Positions 1 to 8,050 of a stretch of 64,000 bases of DNA are shown here, in pieces. A program made the position numbers and the translations under genes. The notes beneath the pieces were generated by a model. That model was given only the letters and a program-made list of their open reading frames with translations, was not told the origin of the DNA and searched no databases. Location: positions 1-64,000 of the forward strand of contig SCMV01000012.1 in assembly GCA_005502875.1 (NCBI GenBank), in the 5' to 3' direction. The stretch comes from Comamonadaceae bacterium 2PF. Its GTDB lineage: Bacteria; Pseudomonadota; Gammaproteobacteria; Burkholderiales; Burkholderiaceae_C. Positions within the stretch are counted from its first letter, which is position 1. Each line of letters begins with the position of its first letter.

Positions 1-39
1 ACCAACTCCTTCTCCAGGCTTTGCACGCGCTTGCCGGCC
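1..39. repeat. Inverted copy of 144-182 at the window edge (probable assembly fold-back)
   Basis: Bases 1-39 are an exact reverse complement of bases 144-182; pairing fails at base 40. The copy therefore reads as the antisense of hemX coding sequence and cannot be native hemX 5' sequence in this orientation. Terminal inverted copies with a short spacer (104 bp here) are typical of chimeric reads or contig-end fold-backs. It creates a spurious TTG start at 31. That the repeat is exact is seen directly; that it is an artefact is inference. Confidence 0.85.
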
Positions 40-1143
40 CCCACCCACCACCTGTCGCACGACGGCGAACCGAGTGGCTGGGTGCGCTACGCCATCGTCA
101 TCCTGAGCGTGGCCGTGGCCGCCGCAGGCTGGCAGGCGTGGCAGGCCGGCAAGCGCGTGCAAAGCCTGGAGAAGGAGTTGGTGCGCCGCCAGCAAGACAG
201 CCAGGGCCAAGCCACCGAGGCCCGCGTGCTGGCCAAGCAAGCCGAAGAACTCTCTCGCGAAGCCGCCGCCCGGGCCACCCTGCTCGAAACCCGCCTGACC
301 GAAATCGCCCTGCAGCGCAGCCAGGTCGAGGACCTGATCAAAAACCTCAGCCTCTCGCGCGACGAAAACCTCGTCTTCGACATCGAGTCGAGCCTGCGCG
401 TGGCCAGCCAACAAGCTGCATTGACCGGCAGCGCAGAGCCCCTCATCGTCGCCATGCAATCGGCCGACGAACGACTGGCACGCGCCAAGCAACCGCGCCT
501 GGACAACATCCGCCGTGCGCTGGCCAAGGACCTCGACCGCGCCCGCGCCACCCGCGTCGCCGACATCAACACACTGGCCATCCGCCTGGACGAGGCCGCG
601 CGCCTGGTCGACGAGGTGCCCCTGCTCAACCAACCTGACACCGGCCCCACGGGCCCCACCGCGCCGCGAGCCATGGCACCGACCAAGGACCGCAGCACGG
701 CACCGGGCAAGGCCGTGGCCGCCGCCACACCCACACCCGAAGAAGAAACCGGCTGGCGAGCGGCCCTCCTGGGTTGGGGCAAAGGCGCGGCCGAAGCGGT
801 GTGGACCGAAACCCGCGGCCTCATCCGCCTGACCCGAATCTCCCAGCCCGAGGCCATGCTGATCGCGCCCGATCAAGCCTTCTTCCTGCGCGAAAACATG
901 AAGCTCAGGCTGCTCAACGCACGCCTGGCTTTGATGAGCCGCCAGACCACCCAGGCCGCCGCAGACCTGCGTCAGATCGAGCGATTGCTGCCACGCTACT
1001 TTGACGCCCAGTCGCGCAAGACCCAGCTGCTTGAGTCCATGGTGACCGACGCCATCGCGCAAAGCCAGCTGACCCAGGTTCCCCGTCCTGACGACACCCT
1101 GGCCGCGCTGGCCACCGTGGCCGCCTCGACCGGCGCCCGCTGA
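40..1143 (+). CDS. hemX: HemX-like membrane protein (uroporphyrinogen-III C-methyltransferase family), 5' end missing
   Basis: About 367 residues are visible and the native start is lost at the window edge. The protein has one transmembrane segment near the N-terminus (YAIVILSVAVAAAGWQAW), then a long Gln/Glu/Arg-rich coiled coil (RVQSLEKELVRRQQ onward) and a soluble C-terminal domain with the HemX-type ending. HemX is an inner-membrane protein encoded beside heme-synthesis genes; a methyltransferase role has been proposed but no SAM-binding motif is visible, so a scaffold role is as likely. In many Burkholderiales it is fused to or follows HemD, which cannot be checked here. hemY starts 14 bases after its stop, supporting a hem operon. 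The TTG at 31 is rejected as a start because it lies in the inverted copy. Confidence 0.8.
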   Translation, partial: PTHHLSHDGEPSGWVRYAIVILSVAVAAAGWQAWQAGKRVQSLEKELVRRQQDSQGQATEARVLAKQAEELSREAAARATLLETRLTEIALQRSQVEDLIKNLSLSRDENLVFDIESSLRVASQQAALTGSAEPLIVAMQSADERLARAKQPRLDNIRRALAKDLDRARATRVADINTLAIRLDEAARLVDEVPLLNQPDTGPTGPTAPRAMAPTKDRSTAPGKAVAAATPTPEEETGWRAALLGWGKGAAEAVWTETRGLIRLTRISQPEAMLIAPDQAFFLRENMKLRLLNARLALMSRQTTQAAADLRQIERLLPRYFDAQSRKTQLLESMVTDAIAQSQLTQVPRPDDTLAALATVAASTGAR

Positions 1144-1157
1144 CCGGAGAGACCCGC

Positions 1158-2414
1158 GTGCAAGGCATCGTCTGGATCCTGCTGCTGGCCGTGGCGGCTG
1201 TGGTTGGCGCCACCGCCCTGGGGGCCAACGACGGCCTCGTGACCCTGTTCTGGATGGGTTGGCGGGTCGATTTCTCGCTCAACCTTTTCTTGCTGGGCCT
1301 GTTCGTTTTCATCCTGGCGGTGTATTCCCTGGTGCGGGGCCTCGACGGCCTGCTCAACCTGCCTGAGCGCGCCCGCCGCTGGCGCATCACCCAGCGCGAC
1401 CGACTGGCCCAAGCCGCCCTGCGCGAAGGCCTGGCCTTGTACATGGCCGGGCGCTACACCCGCGCCCACAAGGCCTGCCAGCGAGCCATCGCCATCCAGG
1501 CTGACACACCCGAGCTCGCGCTCGACGCCGAATTCACCGCCCTGGCCCACCTGCTGTCGGCGGGCAGCCTGCACCGCCTGCAAGACCGCACCCACCGAGA
1601 CGAACACCTGCAGCGCGCCATCGAGCTGTCGCAACTGACGCGCAAGCCACGCGCCACCGAAGAGGGCGCCCGACTGCTGGCCGCCGAATGCGCCCTCGAA
1701 GACCGCGATGCCGGCCGGGCCCTGCGCGACCTGGCCGAGCTGCCGCCTGGTGTGGCGCGCCGCACCCAGGCATTGCGACTGAAACTGCAGGCCACACGGC
1801 TGGCGCGCCAGCCCATGGAAGCGCTCAAAACGGCTCGCCTGCTGGCCAAACACCAGGGCTTCACCGCAGGCGCTGCCGAAGGCCTGCTTCGCTCGCTGGC
1901 CAGCGAAGCGCTGGGCGCCGCTCGCGACGTTGACCAGTTGCGCGCGCTGTGGAACACGCTGGACGCCAGCGACCGCCGGGACCCACTGGTGGCCGCCCGC
2001 GCTGCCCGCCGCATGGCCGACCTGGGTGCCCCCCAAGAGGCCCGCCAATGGCTCGCCCCGCTGTGGGACCAGATCGGGCGCCTGACGATCGAGCAATCGA
2101 CCGAACTGGCGACCGCGCTGCGCCACGCGCTGCTGGACCTCGAAGCCGAGTGGCTGCCACGCCTGGACGCCACGACCCAGGCCGCGCTGCGCAACCCTCA
2201 CCTCGCCTTGACCTTGGGCATGGCCCTGGCCGAAAGGCAGCTGTGGGGCAAGGCGCGCGGCATGCTGCTGTCGGCCGCCAACGACCTGGACCTCGACGCC
2301 AATGGGCGCCGCCTGGCCTGGGCCCGGTTGGGGCAGCTGGCAGAGCAAGAGCAGCGACACGACGAAGCAGCCCGCTTCTTCCGCCTGGCAGCGCTGCTCG
2401 AATCAGGCCGCTGA
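1158..2414 (+). CDS. hemY: HemY protein, TPR-containing inner-membrane protein of heme biosynthesis locus
   Basis: This 418-residue protein begins at GTG behind a purine-rich ribosome site (CCGGAGAGA). Two hydrophobic segments lie at residues about 1-20 and 35-60 (the second SLNLFLLGLFVFILAVYSLV), followed by the HemY N-terminal domain and TPR-like helical pairs rich in Ala, Leu and Arg to the end. HemY proteins of proteobacteria are membrane-anchored TPR proteins linked to late heme synthesis; they are unrelated to the protoporphyrinogen oxidase called HemY in Bacillus. The gene directly follows hemX on the same strand and is followed by the tRNA-Arg pair. Length and architecture fit the family. 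Confidence 0.88.
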   Translation: MQGIVWILLLAVAAVVGATALGANDGLVTLFWMGWRVDFSLNLFLLGLFVFILAVYSLVRGLDGLLNLPERARRWRITQRDRLAQAALREGLALYMAGRYTRAHKACQRAIAIQADTPELALDAEFTALAHLLSAGSLHRLQDRTHRDEHLQRAIELSQLTRKPRATEEGARLLAAECALEDRDAGRALRDLAELPPGVARRTQALRLKLQATRLARQPMEALKTARLLAKHQGFTAGAAEGLLRSLASEALGAARDVDQLRALWNTLDASDRRDPLVAARAARRMADLGAPQEARQWLAPLWDQIGRLTIEQSTELATALRHALLDLEAEWLPRLDATTQAALRNPHLALTLGMALAERQLWGKARGMLLSAANDLDLDANGRRLAWARLGQLAEQEQRHDEAARFFRLAALLESGR

Positions 2415-2482
2415 ATCATCGCGCGCGGGCCTCGCGCGGGCCTGTTGGCAACGCAGTCGCAATCACGCGACGGCCCGCCAAC

Positions 2483-2512
2483 TTGATCCTTGACGCAAAA
2501 ACATGCTATAGT
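2483..2512 (+). promoter_or_regulatory. Probable sigma-70 promoter of the tRNA-Arg pair
   Basis: A -35-like TTGATC (2483-2488) is separated by 18 bases from a -10-like TATAGT (2507-2512), placing the start of transcription about 7 bases before the first tRNA. A nearby TTGACG at 2490 would leave only 11 bases of spacing and is not favoured. Confidence 0.5.
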
Positions 2513-2525
2513 CTCGCTTCTCTCG

Positions 2526-2602
2526 GCGGCTGTAGCTCAGTTGGATAGAGTACTTGGCTACGAACCAAGGGGTCGTGGGTTCGAATCCTGCCAGCCGCAC
2601 CA
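2526..2602 (+). tRNA. tRNA-Arg(ACG), copy 1
   Basis: This 77-nt cloverleaf has an acceptor stem GCGGCTG/CAGCCGC, D-arm with AGCTCAGTTGG, anticodon stem CTTGG/CCAAG with loop CTACGAA, T-arm containing GGTTCGAATCC, and an encoded 3' CCA. The anticodon ACG reads CGN arginine codons after A34 is deaminated to inosine. It is followed after 57 bases by an identical copy. Confidence 0.97.
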
Positions 2603-2659
2603 GAGAAACCCGTTCACATGCCGCTCCCTTTGTTGGGGTTCGGAGCACTGAACAACAAT

Positions 2660-2736
2660 GCGGCTGTAGCTCAGTTGGATAGAGTACTTGGCTACGAACC
2701 AAGGGGTCGTGGGTTCGAATCCTGCCAGCCGCACCA
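2660..2736 (+). tRNA. tRNA-Arg(ACG), copy 2
   Basis: Identical over all 77 nt to the copy at 2526-2602, including the encoded CCA. The flanking bases differ, so only the tRNA itself is repeated. Both appear to be co-transcribed from the promoter at 2483-2512 and end at the terminator at 2743. Confidence 0.97.
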
Positions 2737-2742
2737 ACATGC

Positions 2743-2775
2743 AAACCCACAGGTCACACGGCCTGTGGGTTTTTT
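2743..2775 (+). terminator. Rho-independent terminator of the tRNA-Arg operon
   Basis: An 11-bp stem AAACCCACAGG (2743-2753) pairs with CCTGTGGGTTT (2762-2772) and runs into a T tract. It lies seven bases after the second tRNA. Confidence 0.85.
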
Positions 2776-2811
2776 GTTGCCTGTTGCTGTTACCCGCTGG
2801 CTTGCCTGTTG

Positions 2812-3507
2812 TCAAACAGGACGCCTGGACAGGTAGCGTTTGAGCCACCACAACGCCAGCAGCGTCACCACGGCCCAGGCGGCGGCCATCGCGTACGTGC
2901 TCGCATCCGGGTTGCGCCAGGCCTCTTTGAGTTGCTCCAGGAAGAACGACAGCACCACGGTGCCCGGCAACAGCCCGAAGAAGGTGCCCAGCACGTAGTC
3001 GCGCAAGCGCACCCGCAAGGCACCGGCCGCCAGGTTGACGACCATGAATGGCGCCACCGGCATGAAACGCACCAGCGCCATCGTGACAAAGCCGCGCTGC
3101 TTGAGGTGCGTGTCCAGCAAGCGCAGGCGCCCGCTGGCGAAACGGTCCATGCCTTGAGCGCCCGTGAAACGCCCAAAACCATAGGCCACCGTGGCGCCCG
3201 CCACCATGCCCAGCAACGAGTACGCCATGCCAGGCCAGGGGCCGAACACCAAGGTGCCCACGCTGATGAGGGCCAGCACGGGCACGGCCATGAGCACCAT
3301 CAACACGTAACCGCCGACCACCGCCACGGGCCCCAGTGGCTGCGCCAGCAACCAGGCACCATGGCGGCTCAGCGCTTGAGGGGACATGTGCTGCTGCCAA
3401 GCCGGGTCCTGCCAGGCCAGCATCAGCCCGACCAGCACCACGCCATAGGCACCCAGCAACAACCAGCGCATCCACGGCAGGGGACGACTGGGTTCTTCGA
3501 CACGCAC
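2812..3507 (-). CDS. TVP38/TMEM64 (VTT/DedA-like) family membrane protein
   Basis: About 231 residues with several hydrophobic segments: RWLLLGAYGVVLVGLML near the N-terminus, VLMVLMAVPVLALISVGTLV, the conserved core with GFGRFTG and RFMPVAPFMVVNLAAGA, and a final segment WAVVTLLALWWL. The core matches the VTT (SNARE-associated) domain of the TVP38/TMEM64 family, which is related to DedA proteins and implicated in lipid scrambling or transport; no substrate can be assigned. The GTG at 3507 is chosen because GGAG lies six bases upstream; a TTG at 3522 has no ribosome site and abuts a GC hairpin (3523-3542). It follows the LOV kinase gene on the same strand with a gap of about 150 bases. Confidence 0.8.
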   Translation of the reverse strand: MRVEEPSRPLPWMRWLLLGAYGVVLVGLMLAWQDPAWQQHMSPQALSRHGAWLLAQPLGPVAVVGGYVLMVLMAVPVLALISVGTLVFGPWPGMAYSLLGMVAGATVAYGFGRFTGAQGMDRFASGRLRLLDTHLKQRGFVTMALVRFMPVAPFMVVNLAAGALRVRLRDYVLGTFFGLLPGTVVLSFFLEQLKEAWRNPDASTYAMAAAWAVVTLLALWWLKRYLSRRPV

Positions 3508-3522
3508 TTGCAACTCCAACAA

Positions 3523-3542
3523 GGGGCGGCCCGATCCGCCCC
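3523..3542 (-). other. GC hairpin just upstream of the TVP38-family gene
   Basis: GGGGCGG (3523-3529) and CCGCCCC (3536-3542) form a perfect 7-bp stem with a 6-nt loop, ending a few bases before the GGAG ribosome site of the next gene. On the minus strand it is followed by TTGTTGG rather than a T run. It may act as a weak terminator or attenuator between the kinase and this gene; that role is inference. Confidence 0.4.
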
Positions 3543-3656
3543 GACAACGTTGACCTTCGGGATGCCGGATCTTGAACCACTTGCTCGGTGGCGTCAGCCG
3601 GGCAGGCCCGGGGTCGTGGCCCTGCCCCCTTCATTCCGGGGGGCGTTCAACGTCAA

Positions 3657-6419
3657 TCAGGTCGACGCGACATCCTCGTCGCAGCCCTCCCGGGCCTCCT
3701 GGGGCGCGCCCAAGGTGGGCAGCCACAACGTCACCGTGGTGCCCACGCCGCGCTCGCTGCTCAGGCTCACCTGCCCGCCATGGAGCTCGACGATTTCCTT
3801 GACGATGGTCATGCCCAGCCCAGTGCCAGGGATCTTGCCCGAGGTGTCCGCGCGGAAGAACCGGTCGAACACCTTGCCCAGCTCCTCCGGCGTCATGCCC
3901 AGGCCCTGGTCGTTGATGCGGATGCCGCACTCCAGTTTGCCGGCGCGGTCGCGCCAGACCAGGTCCAGGGAGATCTCGCCGCCATCGGGTGAGTACTTGT
4001 AGGCGTTGGACAGCACGTTGGTGATGGCCAGCGACAGCTTCTCGCGATCCGCATCGACCGCGATGGGCTCGGCTGGCAGGCTCACCTCCACCTTGCGGGC
4101 GTCGTTGTGCATGAGCAGCCCCGCCACGGTGGCCTCGATGATCGGCTGCAACTGCAGGCGTTCGCGCTTGAAGTCCTTGCCCCGACGTGATTCGATGCGG
4201 GCCAGGTCCAGCAGCTCGTTGACCAGGTTGATGAGCACCGAGGCCTGCCTGTGGATGGTCGAGAGCATGTCGTTTCGACGCTCGTCCGTGAACTGCCGCT
4301 TGAGCAACAGCTCCGTGAAACCGAAGATGCTGACCATGGGCGTTCTCAACTCGTGCGCCGCCATGGCCAGGAACTCGCTCTTCATGCGATCGACTTCCTG
4401 CTCGTGCGTGATGTCCCGGAAGTACATCACCGTCTCGTTGTCTTGCTCGTCCTGGCGCACACGTCGCAACAAGGTGCGCGTGCAGGGGGTGTGCAGGTGC
4501 AGCACCTCCCTGGTCGCTGCGGCAGCGGTGTCGCCCTCGCCGGTGGCCACGACACCGCCGTCGGCATCGAGCACCTCCCGCGAGCGGCATCGCTCGAGCA
4601 ACTGCTCCTCGAACACCGACAGCGACTGCCCCACCAGGTCGGCGGCGAGCATGCCCGTCATGCGCTCGAAAGCCGGGTTGACGATGCTCACCTCGCCCCG
4701 CTTGTCGAGCACCACGAAACCGTCCGGGCTCAACTCGAAGACCGCGTTGAGCCGCTCCGTGCGCAGGTGCAGCACCTGCTCGGCAGCGATCCGGTCTGTG
4801 ATGTCGGTTGCGATGCCAACGTAGTGCGTCAACACCCCTTCCGAGCTGAGGACAGGCGAGATCGCCAGGTCGTTGTAGAACAGCTCGCCGCTCTTGCGGT
4901 AGTTGCGCACCACCACCTGGCAGGCGCGCCCCTCGCGGATGGCGTCCCGCATGACCGCGATGCCGGGCTGCTGCAGGTCGTCTCGCTGCAGCAATCGGCA
5001 GTTGTAGCCCAGCAGCTCGTGGGTCTCGTAGCCCGTGATCTGCTCGAACGCGTGGTTGGCATAAATCATCGGCTGGTTGGGCAAGGTCATCGAAACGATG
5101 ACCACCCCATCGGCAGACGAGGCGAGCGCGCGATCCCGCAACTCCAGCTCCTGCTCGGCCCACTTCGCGTCCGTGGTGTCGCGCACGATGAAGGTCTGGA
5201 TGAGCTCGTCGTCCACCATCGCGCGACTGGCCGAGACGGCCACCGGGAAACTCACGCCCTCGTTGCGCCGCCCGGTGCTCTCATGCCCGATGACGCGGTT
5301 GGAGAACCCACAGGTGTTGAACCAGTCGTCCAGGCTGCCATTTCCCAGCGACGGCAGCACCAACTGGATGGGCTGCCCGATCAACGATTCGATGGGCTGC
5401 CCAAAGATGCTGGTGACCGCCTGGTTGCACCAGCGCACCAGGCCCTGGCTGTCGACCATGAGGATGGCGTCGGGTGCGGTGTCCATGACCGCCTGGTTGC
5501 GCGACTGCGTGCGCTGCAAAGCCATGCCCATGTCCCGCGCCATCTCTCGGGCACGCATGCGCGTCGAGATCAACATGAGGTAGCCATGCAGGGCGGCCAG
5601 CGTGAAGAGCAGGCCCAGGCCACAGGCGATCCAGATGCCCGCCTGGCGCCCCAGGACTTCGTGCCAGGGCACGCTGACGGTTTCAGCCCACACGCGCAAC
5701 TTCAGGGCGCTGCCTGCCGCGTTCACCTGCACAGGTGCCGACCAGCCCGCCGGGGCCACCGCAGCCTGATCGGAATGTGCGTCCAGCCTCACCCGCAGTG
5801 AGACCTCGGTATCCCCAGCAACGCCTTGGGCGCCCCTGGCCTCGCCAAACAGCCAGTCGCGCCAGACCGGGATGATCACCCAGCCCCGAGCGGGAGATTC
5901 GAGTCGGGCGGCCAACAACCAGCCCCCCACGGCCTCAGGCCGCGCACCCAGGGCGCAAAACACGTGGCGCGCCTGAGCAGGCGCTCGTTGCAGGCAGGCA
6001 GCACCAGCGAAGGCGCTCGGCTCATCGAGGTCCAGCCTGCCACCCACCATGTCGGCGTCCAGGTCTTCGCTGCGCACCACCGTCACACCGCCCACTGACC
6101 AGGTGCCATTGAGCACGCCAGACAAGCGCACCTGTTCGCGGGTCCAATGGGCCACTTGATCGATCAGCGCTTGCTGCCGATCAAGCCGGGCTTGCACCGC
6201 CATTTGCTGCTGGTGAACCAGGGTCTGGAAAAAGCCTTGCTGCCTGTGCCGCTCGACCCACCACACGAGGCTGCCAGCCAGACCGGTCATGAGCAGCCCC
6301 ACCAGCACGATCGCGATCAGGGCCTGGGACCTGGGGATGCGCCCCGTCCAGCGCTCAAGGCGATCCAGCGCCTTCAACAGCGAGGGCGGCAGGGGCTGAT
6401 GACCAGGTTGGTCGGCCAT
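3657..6419 (-). CDS. Hybrid PAS-LOV-PAS sensor histidine kinase (putative blue-light sensor)
   Basis: A 920-residue membrane kinase. Transmembrane segments at about 34-54 and 262-284 flank an extracytoplasmic domain. Three PAS-type domains follow at about 305-420, 425-545 and 556-675, then HisKA with the phospho-acceptor His689 in AAHELRTP, and an ATPase domain with N box NVLSNAYKYS, DQGLGM and GTGLGM. The second PAS carries the LOV signature GYNCRLLQ with Cys474, the residue that forms the flavin adduct in LOV photoreceptors, plus RNYRKSG and FYND that match the flavin-contacting Asn positions. The normally conserved Gln of the last LOV strand is Ala537 (YVGIATDIT). A CheY-like receiver gene lies 33 bases upstream, presumably the cognate regulator. 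Light sensing is inference from the motif; kinase identity is secure. Confidence 0.9.
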   Translation of the reverse strand: MADQPGHQPLPPSLLKALDRLERWTGRIPRSQALIAIVLVGLLMTGLAGSLVWWVERHRQQGFFQTLVHQQQMAVQARLDRQQALIDQVAHWTREQVRLSGVLNGTWSVGGVTVVRSEDLDADMVGGRLDLDEPSAFAGAACLQRAPAQARHVFCALGARPEAVGGWLLAARLESPARGWVIIPVWRDWLFGEARGAQGVAGDTEVSLRVRLDAHSDQAAVAPAGWSAPVQVNAAGSALKLRVWAETVSVPWHEVLGRQAGIWIACGLGLLFTLAALHGYLMLISTRMRAREMARDMGMALQRTQSRNQAVMDTAPDAILMVDSQGLVRWCNQAVTSIFGQPIESLIGQPIQLVLPSLGNGSLDDWFNTCGFSNRVIGHESTGRRNEGVSFPVAVSASRAMVDDELIQTFIVRDTTDAKWAEQELELRDRALASSADGVVIVSMTLPNQPMIYANHAFEQITGYETHELLGYNCRLLQRDDLQQPGIAVMRDAIREGRACQVVVRNYRKSGELFYNDLAISPVLSSEGVLTHYVGIATDITDRIAAEQVLHLRTERLNAVFELSPDGFVVLDKRGEVSIVNPAFERMTGMLAADLVGQSLSVFEEQLLERCRSREVLDADGGVVATGEGDTAAAATREVLHLHTPCTRTLLRRVRQDEQDNETVMYFRDITHEQEVDRMKSEFLAMAAHELRTPMVSIFGFTELLLKRQFTDERRNDMLSTIHRQASVLINLVNELLDLARIESRRGKDFKRERLQLQPIIEATVAGLLMHNDARKVEVSLPAEPIAVDADREKLSLAITNVLSNAYKYSPDGGEISLDLVWRDRAGKLECGIRINDQGLGMTPEELGKVFDRFFRADTSGKIPGTGLGMTIVKEIVELHGGQVSLSSERGVGTTVTLWLPTLGAPQEAREGCDEDVAST

Positions 6420-6452
6420 GGCTTTCGCCTGATGGTGGTGGATCGCGCTGAA

Positions 6453-6830
6453 TCAGGCCGCAGCACTCACCATGGCCTCGACCCGCTCGATCAACTCCAA
6501 GGGGCTGAAAGGCTTGACCAGGTACGCATCCGCGCCCGCGGCTTCGCCTGCGGCCATGTCCGAGGCCTGCCCTCTGGCGGTGAGCATCACCACCTGGATC
6601 GACTGGAGCGCGGGATCCTGCTTGATGCGGGTGCAGACCTGGTATCCATCCAGCAGCCCGGGCATCATGACGTCCAGCAGCATGATGGAGGGCTTGATGG
6701 CACGGGCCATGTTCAGCCCGGTTTCGCCGTCGTTGGCCTCGTGAATTTCGAAGTCGCCGAACTCCAGCGTCATGCGGATGAGTTTGCAGATGTCAGGCTG
6801 GTCTTCAACGATGAGGATGCGGTGGGCCAT
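6453..6830 (-). CDS. Single-domain CheY-like response regulator
   Basis: A 125-residue stand-alone receiver domain. The acidic pocket is D10 (VED), the phospho-acceptor is D53 in IMLLDVMMPG, the switch Thr is T84 (MLTARG) and the conserved lysine is K106 (LVKPFSP), so it should be phosphorylatable. There is no output domain. It lies directly upstream of the LOV histidine kinase with a 33-base gap and downstream of the PAS protein, suggesting it relays phosphate from that kinase to an unidentified target or within a phosphorelay. Confidence 0.93.
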   Translation of the reverse strand: MAHRILIVEDQPDICKLIRMTLEFGDFEIHEANDGETGLNMARAIKPSIMLLDVMMPGLLDGYQVCTRIKQDPALQSIQVVMLTARGQASDMAAGEAAGADAYLVKPFSPLELIERVEAMVSAAA

Positions 6831-6894
6831 GAGGTGCTCCGTGAATGTGGGCGTCGTGTGGTGCTGCTTGGGTTCTGGGCGTCTGTTCAGGGTG

Positions 6895-8025
6895 TCAAGG
6901 CGCCTTCACTGCGGCGGGTGGCGTCGCTTCGCTGCCCTTGGCACGCCGAGACATGCTGCGGGTCAACAGTTCCGACATGTCGCGGGCGTAGCGATGCGCC
7001 TGCTCGACCGAGAGCTGGGCATCCTGGGTGCTGGGTGCGCCAGCGGGCAACTCGAGCACGAAGTCCACCGAGTCGAACTCGTCCTCGATGCGCACGCAGC
7101 CGCCGTGCTGCTCCAGGATGCGCTGGCTCAACGCCAGGCCAATGCCTTGACGCGCCTCACCAGGCTTGGCCGAGTCGCCCACACCGAAAGGAACGAAGGC
7201 ACCGCGCCGTTCATGTTGGGAGACAAACAGCCCCTGGTTGCGTGCCCGCACCATGACGCGCGTGCCCACGGCCTGGATGGACAGCTCGATCAGGTCACCC
7301 GACTGCGCGCTGCGCACCGACTGCTCCAGGTACTCCGACATCGCCTTGCTCAGCCAGTGAGCGCTGCCGTAGACGGCTGGCAACTCGTCGCTCAGGCCAT
7401 TGGCAGACAGGGTGATGTTGCGGCCCCTGGCCATCGGCATGACCTCGCCCACGGCGCGGCGCAGCAGGTCGGACAGCAAGATGCGCTCGTCGCGCTGGAT
7501 GGCGCTCTCACCGAACACCGACACCAGGTCACGCAACTTGCCCAGCTTCAACGACAAGTTGCTGGCGTCCTCGACCAAGGCCGCCAGCTCGCCGGTTGCG
7601 CCTTGCTGCTGCACGATCTGAGCGATCTTGGGCAGTTTCTGGGCCAGGGCCTCGATGGGATGCGCCATCTCTGCCTCGATGTAGCCGATGAGGTTTTCCA
7701 GCGCTTGCGAGTACCAGCGCTCCTCGGAGACGTTGTTGAGCACCACCATCAGGTCGTTGCCAACCGGGGCACCGATCACCGCAGCACGGATGCTGTCGGG
7801 GTGGGCCTCTTGCGTGGTGAGCTCGAAATGAAACGGCAGCTTGAGCATGCCCTGCCCGGCCGCCTTGACGGTGCGGTCGGCCACCGGGTCCATCATGACC
7901 TGCCCCAGCATCACCGGCGTCATCTGAACCGCAGCCTTGTTGGCGTAGCGCACCACGCCGTCGCGCTGCACCCAGACCACGCCACTTTTGACCTGATCGA
8001 ACAACAGTCTGAAGGCTTCGTTCAT
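6895..8025 (-). CDS. PAS-domain protein with degenerate histidine-kinase core
   Basis: A 376-residue soluble protein starting at an ATG preceded by GAGGAC. An N-terminal PAS-like region (residues about 5-120, LLFDQVKSGVVWVQRDGVVRYANKAA) is followed by a helical segment with MAHPIEALAQ where a dimerisation/H box would sit, and a C-terminal ATPase-like fold with a recognisable G2 box (GIGLALSQ). The usual HELR-P sequence and the Asn of the N box are not seen, so autokinase activity is doubtful. It may be a pseudokinase or phosphatase partner for the neighbouring receiver. Position in a run HTH protein, PAS protein, CheY-like regulator, LOV kinase suggests a shared pathway. Domain calls are from motif reading only. 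Confidence 0.75.
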   Translation of the reverse strand: MNEAFRLLFDQVKSGVVWVQRDGVVRYANKAAVQMTPVMLGQVMMDPVADRTVKAAGQGMLKLPFHFELTTQEAHPDSIRAAVIGAPVGNDLMVVLNNVSEERWYSQALENLIGYIEAEMAHPIEALAQKLPKIAQIVQQQGATGELAALVEDASNLSLKLGKLRDLVSVFGESAIQRDERILLSDLLRRAVGEVMPMARGRNITLSANGLSDELPAVYGSAHWLSKAMSEYLEQSVRSAQSGDLIELSIQAVGTRVMVRARNQGLFVSQHERRGAFVPFGVGDSAKPGEARQGIGLALSQRILEQHGGCVRIEDEFDSVDFVLELPAGAPSTQDAQLSVEQAHRYARDMSELLTRSMSRRAKGSEATPPAAVKAP

Positions 8026-8050
8026 GGTGGCGTCCTCGGATTTCTCAGGG

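Noticed and set aside
31-39. TTG start for hemX
   Set aside because: It lies in the inverted copy of 144-182 and so is not native 5' sequence.
87-857. Antisense frame over hemX
   Set aside because: Shadow of the hemX coding sequence with Ser/Arg-rich nonsense composition.
2490-2512. TTGACG as -35 of the tRNA-Arg promoter
   Set aside because: Only 11 bases from TATAGT; the TTGATC at 2483 gives acceptable spacing.
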